Positions 57,814 to 64,000 of a stretch of DNA of 64,000 bases are shown here, piece by piece. This stretch comes from Ditylenchus dipsaci (taxonomy: Eukaryota; Nematoda; Chromadorea; Rhabditida; Anguinidae). The position numbers and the translations under genes are program-made. The stretch covers positions 155,134-219,133 of the forward strand of contig SADC01000289.1 in assembly GCA_004194705.1 (NCBI GenBank). The letters are read 5' to 3'. The notes under the pieces were generated by a model. The model was not told the DNA's origin and ran no database searches. It was given only the letters and a program-made list of their open reading frames with translations. The first letter of the stretch is position 1, and every line of letters starts with the position of its first letter.

Positions 57814-58426
57814 TATGTTTATCATGAAGGTACCCACAAATTGAAAAAATCCTAATCGCTGACTGATTTTTAATTTTGATTTTCTGATTTCACTGGTTTT
57901 TTACTTGTTCTCTAACAAAACAAGACCTAGAGTTTAATTTTAGGGGAAGTTTTGTTCCAAACCCAAACAAAAAATTCGTACAGAAATCGGATAAATGGGG
58001 CAGATTACAATCTCAAATGCCCTACTTTCTAGAAAATCGCGTAAGTGCTCCACTTTTCCCGTTCAGCCCTGTTTTTTGCAATTTGGGTTTGTCATCCTGC
58101 CTACACACTTAATGAAGTCTTTTAAGATTGATATGACATTCTATTTGATCAATTTTTTATTTTCTCTTAGGCAGATTTCGAAAAATGACAATAAAATTCT
58201 ATCACAGCTTTATAGTAGCAGCAGTTATTTGCCTATTAGTCTACAATAAATATCATCAGTATGGTAAAAATAAATTAGCCAAATAAACTCTAAAAAAGCT
58301 ACAACCAAGTCAGTAAAACAATGGAGATCATTTCCAAATACATTATAAACAGCACTTATTTACATCGGAAAAAAAACCAATATTACAGTACCCGTGTTAT
58401 TCACAAAGCTACAAATTCATCAACCG

Positions 58427-61400
58427 TCAGACCACTTCCGTGCTCCTGGTCCTGTACCTTCTAGCTGCATATCCATCATCCATTTCCTCAAAGCCTTCCT
58501 CATCCAATCGCTCTCTTGATCTATCCAGATCTACAGGAGGTGGTGGTGGGGCCGTGAACGACGGGGGTCTGCTATATCCGTTGCTCAGCACCCTGTTCAA
58601 CCCCACCATAGACCTGTTGTGTAGCAGATATGGTGCGTGGGCTATTTGGCAGTTGGGTAACTGGCCGATTCGGAGAGTGGACTGACTAGATGCCTGGTTC
58701 ATGCCTGCTCCAAGAGGCAATATGCTGTAGTAATAACCTTCAGAGTCTTCAGTATTGCTAATAACACCCATATTCCTAGGGATAGTAGCTGTGAAATTTG
58801 GGATCAGAGGGTCTGATTTGGGGGGTTTCGCAAGTGGCACATTCCCTTTTTCGTAGATTAATGACTCGGTGAAGGAAGATCCAGTGTTGTAAAGAGGCAA
58901 GCGGGATTGGTTGTTGGAAGAACTGGAGGGTGAGCAACACTTGCTAAGCAGCTTGCCACTATTCTGATGACGACAACAGCAGAGGAGCAGCAGCAAGGTG
59001 AGCAAAGTTAGGATGGTCAGGAAGGCTGCTAAGGATAGTAATGTGAAGAGAGGGTCGTTGATGGAGTTGTTACAGGCTCTAGGGCTCTGCAATAGCGGGG
59101 ATTAATCACGAGTTTCTTCACATTGAGCAAAAAAAACACAGTCGACGCTCGATATAGCATCCACCAAGAAGTTCATTCCCGCCTAGGATCCGACACTTTT
59201 TACAGCAATTTTCGAATTCTTTTTTGCCAAAATTGATTCGTCGATTATATGGCGAGGATTCCGATTTTGACGGTCGTTTCAGAGAAACACGATAATTTTG
59301 CCACATGCACCAGCAACGCTCGATACAGCATCAAATCAGTCAGTTTTTACAAAAACTATAAAAATTAAGATAACAAAGTTATCGCACCCTAGGCGGGAAC
59401 GAACTTTTGGGTGGATGCTATATCGAGCGTCTACTGCGCAGGGTGAAACAAAATTACTGCACCATGTTTTAAAATCTTTTATTCAAAATTTTTCAATTAA
59501 AATTTGTGACCGCATTTTATTTTCGTTGCTATATTTCTTAAAAAGGTGTGGTATTTATATTCGAATCTTTTATATTTCTCCCAGGTAGCTCCTAGGTTAC
59601 CTAACAACTGTCATAAATTTTACTGGGTAAATAGATGGGGCAAGAAGCCAAGTAGGCTACGGTTAACCAATAGATGCACCATCAAAAAATGGTGCAATAG
59701 TTTGTGTCAATCTGTATAATTATAAAGAAAGCTTCCAAACCCTACCTTTATATCCTTGATCTGCACATTGAAAAGTTGGTCAGGTAAAGTGCAGTAAGCA
59801 GGCCCTCCTTGGCTTTCTCTGAGAATTGCTGGCAAAAACTCCAACATTTTGCAGCTGCAGTCCCATCTGTTCCCAGCTAGATTTAGCCATTTTAAATGCT
59901 GCCAATCTAGCAATTTAGAATCTAGGGTGGACAACTGGTTGTAGGATAGATCCAAATGCTTTAAGTTGCCACCTCCCCGCTGGTTCAGGACAGAGAGGGC
60001 AAATTGTGATGGTGGTGGCCAAATACATTGGGATGCAGCTGGGTGAGCACTGGACAACCTGACATCTCCAGGCGTTCTAGACGGCTTAGGCCAGCAACCC
60101 GTTCTCCTAAATATTGAAATTGTATTTTTAATAGTGGTACAGCATTTTTAATATCAAGCGACTTTCCCCAATCAATGAATCTTCAACCCAATTTTAAAGA
60201 CTGCTCTTGAACTAATTACTAGTAATTTTGTAGCTTATCTCACTAGCTATGATTTAGTCTGCGAAAAATCGGTAAGAAAACCCAATTGTTGACATATTAC
60301 ATTTTGTGAAAGTTTTTTAAATAAAGATGCACTATTTTCGCAAAAAAAGAGTCGTGAGTCATTACAGTATGTAAAATTGCCCGTAAAAAATCCGAATTTT
60401 GGGTTACCTAGATATGGCTTAAACTGTTCTTGTGTATTTTTCATTTAGTACATTATGGTGTCCCAGAACAGAAAACCCTCCCCGAAAATGTTAATTTTGT
60501 CGAAATTCGAGAAAAACTCGAAGAACCCTATATTTTATTTTACTTGATTATGTAAATATACGTACCTGTACATGAGTCAATGCCGGCATATCTTTTAGTC
60601 TTAACTCTTTCAATGAAAATAATCCTTGAAAGGCATTCTCATCTATTTGTTTGATGGAGTTGCCGGATAGATCGATCATTTGCAAGTCAGGCAAGTAGTT
60701 CCAGTTGGAGCTTAGACCCCCTTGCTCGATACTAGGCAGCTGCAAATGGATAGAGGGATTAATATTAAAAGAAGCTTAGAGAGATTGTCAATCACTTTTA
60801 TTTGTTCTCTTCTTGCCCCTGTCTAAACACCCCCACCAAAATGCTTCATCAAAACTTCAATTTAAACCTTGGTTTGCCTGACATATTAGATGGGGGAGGG
60901 GGTTAGCTGGCAAGTAAGTAAACAAATTTTTGTTGGTTTATGTCCAGAGTAAACAAAAATGTAAGCAAGACCTACCAAATTTCTAGCCAGGTCTAGCTCC
61001 TTGAGTGAATATAGACCAGAAAAGGCTTGAGGATCAATGGAGGTGAGAAGGTTGGAAGAGAGATCAAGCTTAGACAGACGTCGCTGAGCTGAGAACAGGG
61101 AGCTGGGCAGCTGAAATTGTGGCTAATTAGAATTTATGTGCAGGAAGTTGAGTTTTGACCGATCTCTTAAAAATCGCAAAACATATGTGAGCTGTGAAAT
61201 TTTCACGGCATTTCTATAGAAAAATAAAAAACCTGATATTAATGTACCTAATTTACTTTTTGATTTCAGCCGATGTCACCAGCAGAAATTAGTCAAATAA
61301 AAATATCGACGAATTTTCGCAAGTTTGTGATGCTTTCAAAAATTATTTTGTTTTAGCATATTCAACGATCTTTACGATTCGCAAAACTCAAAAGACTACT

Positions 61401-63981
61401 TTCTCTGAAATAAAAAAGCGTGGGTTGTTCCGAAATGGCCATACATTCATAAACTTGTACACCTTATGTTTCGCTTACCTCAGAAAATATGTTGCCAGCT
61501 AAATTCAAATCGGTGAGTGCAGGAGTTTCATTAAAAAATCCAGTGGTTAGTCTGGCAATCTATTCTTTGAAAGATCCAGGTTTTTCAAGTGCTTGGCTAA
61601 CCCAGAGAAAGCTGTAGGTTGCAGCAAGTACAGTTGGTTGTGGGACAGATTTAAGGCCGAGAGTTGCTCTAAACCACTGAATACTTCTGGAACTATCTCT
61701 CTAATTGGTTTCTGGACAAATCTAGCATCTAATATTTTTTAAATCAGTTTTTATGTCAAATTTACAAACTTCGCATTTCTTCGGTGTTTTTATATGATTT
61801 AGCAGAAAAATTGAATGAAACTTTTACACCCATACGGAATAAGGTTTGCACTGTGGTTATGAAAGAAAGATTTTGCGTTGGAATATTCTCGATTTTAGGG
61901 GGTACTTTTTAGGTTCTTTTAGAAGAGATCCCGCCTAGATTCTGCTCGATTTTTCGGTTGAAGCCAGCGTTCCTAATTTCCCAAGCTTAAATTTTTGATA
62001 ATAATTAATTGGAGAGTATGTAATGAGAATGTGTTCGACGTTTACTTTTTCAACTTTTATTTGTCCAAAGACAATTTTTCTATGATCATTATATTTATAT
62101 TTGGAGCGCTGATTTAAGTCAGTTCGGCATCAAGTATAGAAACTGGATTGTCAAATTGGGCGTAATCATAGTCGGGATCAATTTAGGGCCAAATTTTTAT
62201 TACGGCTCATTTATAAACATTGTCGTAGTCGTCGTCGTTTGAAAAAATGTTTTATAACAACAACGACAACGAAGACCTATTTATAAAAAATCCAACGACA
62301 ACGACAACGCCAACGACAACGCCAACGACGACGCCAAGGACAACAAATTTTTTTTCCAAATTTTACAAATTTCACATTTTCAGTCGAGATTTCGAGGTAA
62401 AACGTGTGGAGAATATAGTTAACTCTCAAAATATTTGACTTGAAATGCAAAATTTTTTTAACTTGGACGACAAATTTTTGTTGTCGTTGGCGTCGTCGTT
62501 GTCATTGGCGTTGTCGTCGGATTTTTTATAAATTAGTCGTCGTTGTCGTCGTCTTTTTATAATAAAAGTATTCCAACGACAACGACAAGGCCAACGATCA
62601 CGAAACGACAACGTTTATAAATGAGCCATTAATTTTAAAAGATGTAAATATTTTTCTCAATATTTTTTTTATTTTGATATTTATGACCCTAGAGCAACTT
62701 TTTGAGCTCCACACGAAAATTTCAACAGTGTTTCCGAGTGATTTATGAATATTTGACTTAGGAAAAAATCGGTAGATGAAAAAAGTTGAGGAGTCAACTC
62801 AGGAGTCACCATTTGCTAAAATTTTGTACAGACGAGATTTCGAATTTCTGTCAAAGCCATCTGCTACAGCTCAAAAAGTAGAGTGGGTGTGGCAAAATTC
62901 ATATTTGGCACTTTCTGCTCAAAAAAATTGAATATTTAGCACTTTTAAAAAAATGACCCTTAAAAAGTTGAGGGGTCAACTCAACTATGCTTACAGCCAT
63001 TAAAAGTCTTGTTATTACAAAAACAAAGGGAGCTGCCTAGCCTGTGCTTATAGTCCAGAACCCTCAGTTATTATTATGCAATGCTGGCTTCTGCTGCTAG
63101 TTAGACCATTGCATAATCCTAAGCTTCAGACCACTGATTTATAGCATTATTTAAATGGCTTTTAATGATTTTCAAAAACATAGCTTATAGGCTTGCAGAA
63201 AACAATTATTGATTAGGTTCAAAAAGAAATTTAGTTAAATATTAGCTTAACTTTGAATTTAGTGAATTCAGTTTAACTTTTAAAATCTATGAGTGTTTTT
63301 TACTTGTAGTTCTTGTAGTTTCCTGCTCCAACAAGGTTTTCATCAATCACTTTGAGCATATTTCCAGACAATCGAAGAGTCTTTAATTTCTTGAGCGATT
63401 GAAGAAATCCATGGGGTAGTTCGGCTATGTTATTATCAGACAGATCTAGTAGTTCAAGCTCTAAAAAAAATTTTTTTGTATTGAGTTTAACTTTTTATAT
63501 TGCTGAATCGGTTATATTGTTGTAAAATTGTCTGTAGATATCTAGCGAAATTTTTGAGAAAAATGCCGAGAATTATGCGATGTCATTGACTTATTTTAGA
63601 AAAATTAAAAACTTCAAAGAAGTTACAGGTTCAAGGCGAAAACCCTAGAGTATTAAAATAGCTGCGAATTTTTACCTTGATAAAGTCCAATAGAGACGGC
63701 ATCGAGTTTGAGTGACTTGCAGCTCCTTAGAGTAAGTGATTTGAGCATAGGATGCAGGAGAATAGGAATATTTGTAACATTCTCGCACACTACTTCTTTA
63801 AGCTCGTCCTACAAATTCGGAAATTTTTTTGATAAAAGTAATAAAACACTTTTACCAAAAAGACTTACTTCACAATTACAGCCAGGGTGGCAGAAGGCTT
63901 GTGTTTGGATTAAAATCCAGAAAACAATAGTAGAAATAGATAAATATGGATCTTCAGTAAAGGTATGGACTTGGTTTTCAT
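58427..63981 (-). CDS. LRR transmembrane receptor, complete gene
   Basis: Exons on the minus strand: 63981-63869, 63808-63676, 63460-63304, 61728-61479, 61110-60976, 60739-60566, 60106-59746, 59086-58427. The start ATG is followed by a signal peptide (KSIPLLKIHIYLFLLLFSG), an LRRNT cap (CHPGCNCE...VVCENV), about ten to twelve LRRs (for example LDLSDNNIAELPHGF, LDLSSNLLTSIDPQAFSGL, IDLSGNSIKQIDENAFQGL), an LRRCT cap (NRWDCSCKMLEFLP...AYCTLP), one TM segment (LLSLAAFLTILTLLTLLLLL) with a CCC motif, and a tail of about 170 residues with a proline run (APPPPPVDLD). The layout fits cell-surface adhesion or guidance receptors such as Tartan/Capricious or DMA-1; there is no TIR domain, so it is not a Toll. 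Exons join neatly within repeats (QELQ|MLDLSRN, NIFSE|LPSSLFSA). At least five single-base slips (near 63890, 63315, 61705, 61560 and within 60106-59746) interrupt the frame, several of them in short A or T runs. Confidence 0.8.
59141..59442. mobile_element. TIR element, CAGTCGACGCTCGATATAGC ends
   Basis: ACAGTCGACGCTCGATATAG with CATCCACC at the left is mirrored by GGTGGATGCTATATCGAGCG and TCTACTG at the right. Subterminal CCCGCCTAGGATCCGACACT and CACCCTAGGCGGGAACGAAC also pair. An internal CAACGCTCGATACAGCATC repeats the end. It lies in the last intron of the LRR gene. Confidence 0.75.
62205..62628. mobile_element. Foldback with ACAACG-repeat arms in the LRR gene intron
   Basis: GGCTCATTTATAAACATTGT at the left and ACAACGTTTATAAATGAGCC at the right are near-perfect inverted ends. 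Inside them, arms rich in ACGACAACG and its complement CGTTGTCGT pair around a spacer at about 62345-62465. The arms translate as threonine/proline or asparagine/aspartate repeats, which I treat as by-products. It lies in the 1.6-kb third intron of the LRR gene. Confidence 0.8.
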
Positions 63982-64000
63982 TTAGAAAATATGTGAAACA

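Overview
This is AT-rich invertebrate nuclear DNA. Genes have many short exons, canonical GT-AG introns often under 100 bp, and polyadenylation signals; there are no bacterial-style operons. The gene content (an Ihog/Boi-type Ig-FN3 receptor, an LRR transmembrane receptor, SLC17-type carriers) fits an animal, probably a protostome. I cannot name the species. Most of the remaining sequence is DNA-transposon debris: foldback elements, palindromic MITEs, nested TIR elements, minisatellites and tRNA-like SINE heads.

Layout. 1-6.9 kb: repeats only. 6.9-13.1 kb (+): SLC17-like transporter copy 1, whose exons carry single-base deletions and whose introns are full of repeats. 13-27 kb: repeat-rich DNA with two unrecognised candidate exons and several foldbacks. 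27.2-43.0 kb (+): a receptor with four Ig domains, two FN3 domains, one TM segment and a long tail, matching the Ihog/Boi (CDON/BOC) hedgehog co-receptors. Its two largest introns hold a multi-level transposon nest (31.8-36.2 kb) and a Mutator-like element interrupted by a pogo-like element (38.6-41.2 kb). 43-53.6 kb: repeats plus one small spliced gene (49.7-50.1 kb). 53.6-57.6 kb (+): SLC17-like copy 2, a clean 13-exon, 532-codon reading frame. 58.4-64.0 kb (-): a complete LRR receptor gene with signal peptide, LRRNT, LRRs, LRRCT, TM and tail, convergent with SLC17 copy 2.

The most striking observation is a TTAA-flanked TIR element with roughly 290-bp terminal repeats. It carries an intron-containing 3' portion of the RNA polymerase II subunit gene RPB7, and it sits inside a TA-flanked Tc1/mariner-like element, which itself sits inside an older palindromic element in an intron of the receptor gene. 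Other notable points are foldbacks whose arms are tRNA-like, a family with CCGTATTT termini linked to a pogo/Brinker-type HTH exon, exon-restricted near-identity between the SLC17 paralogues, and repeated single-base deletions in short homopolymers that suggest uncorrected long-read consensus.

The two membrane receptors and two transporters show no sequence-visible functional link; they are simply neighbours.
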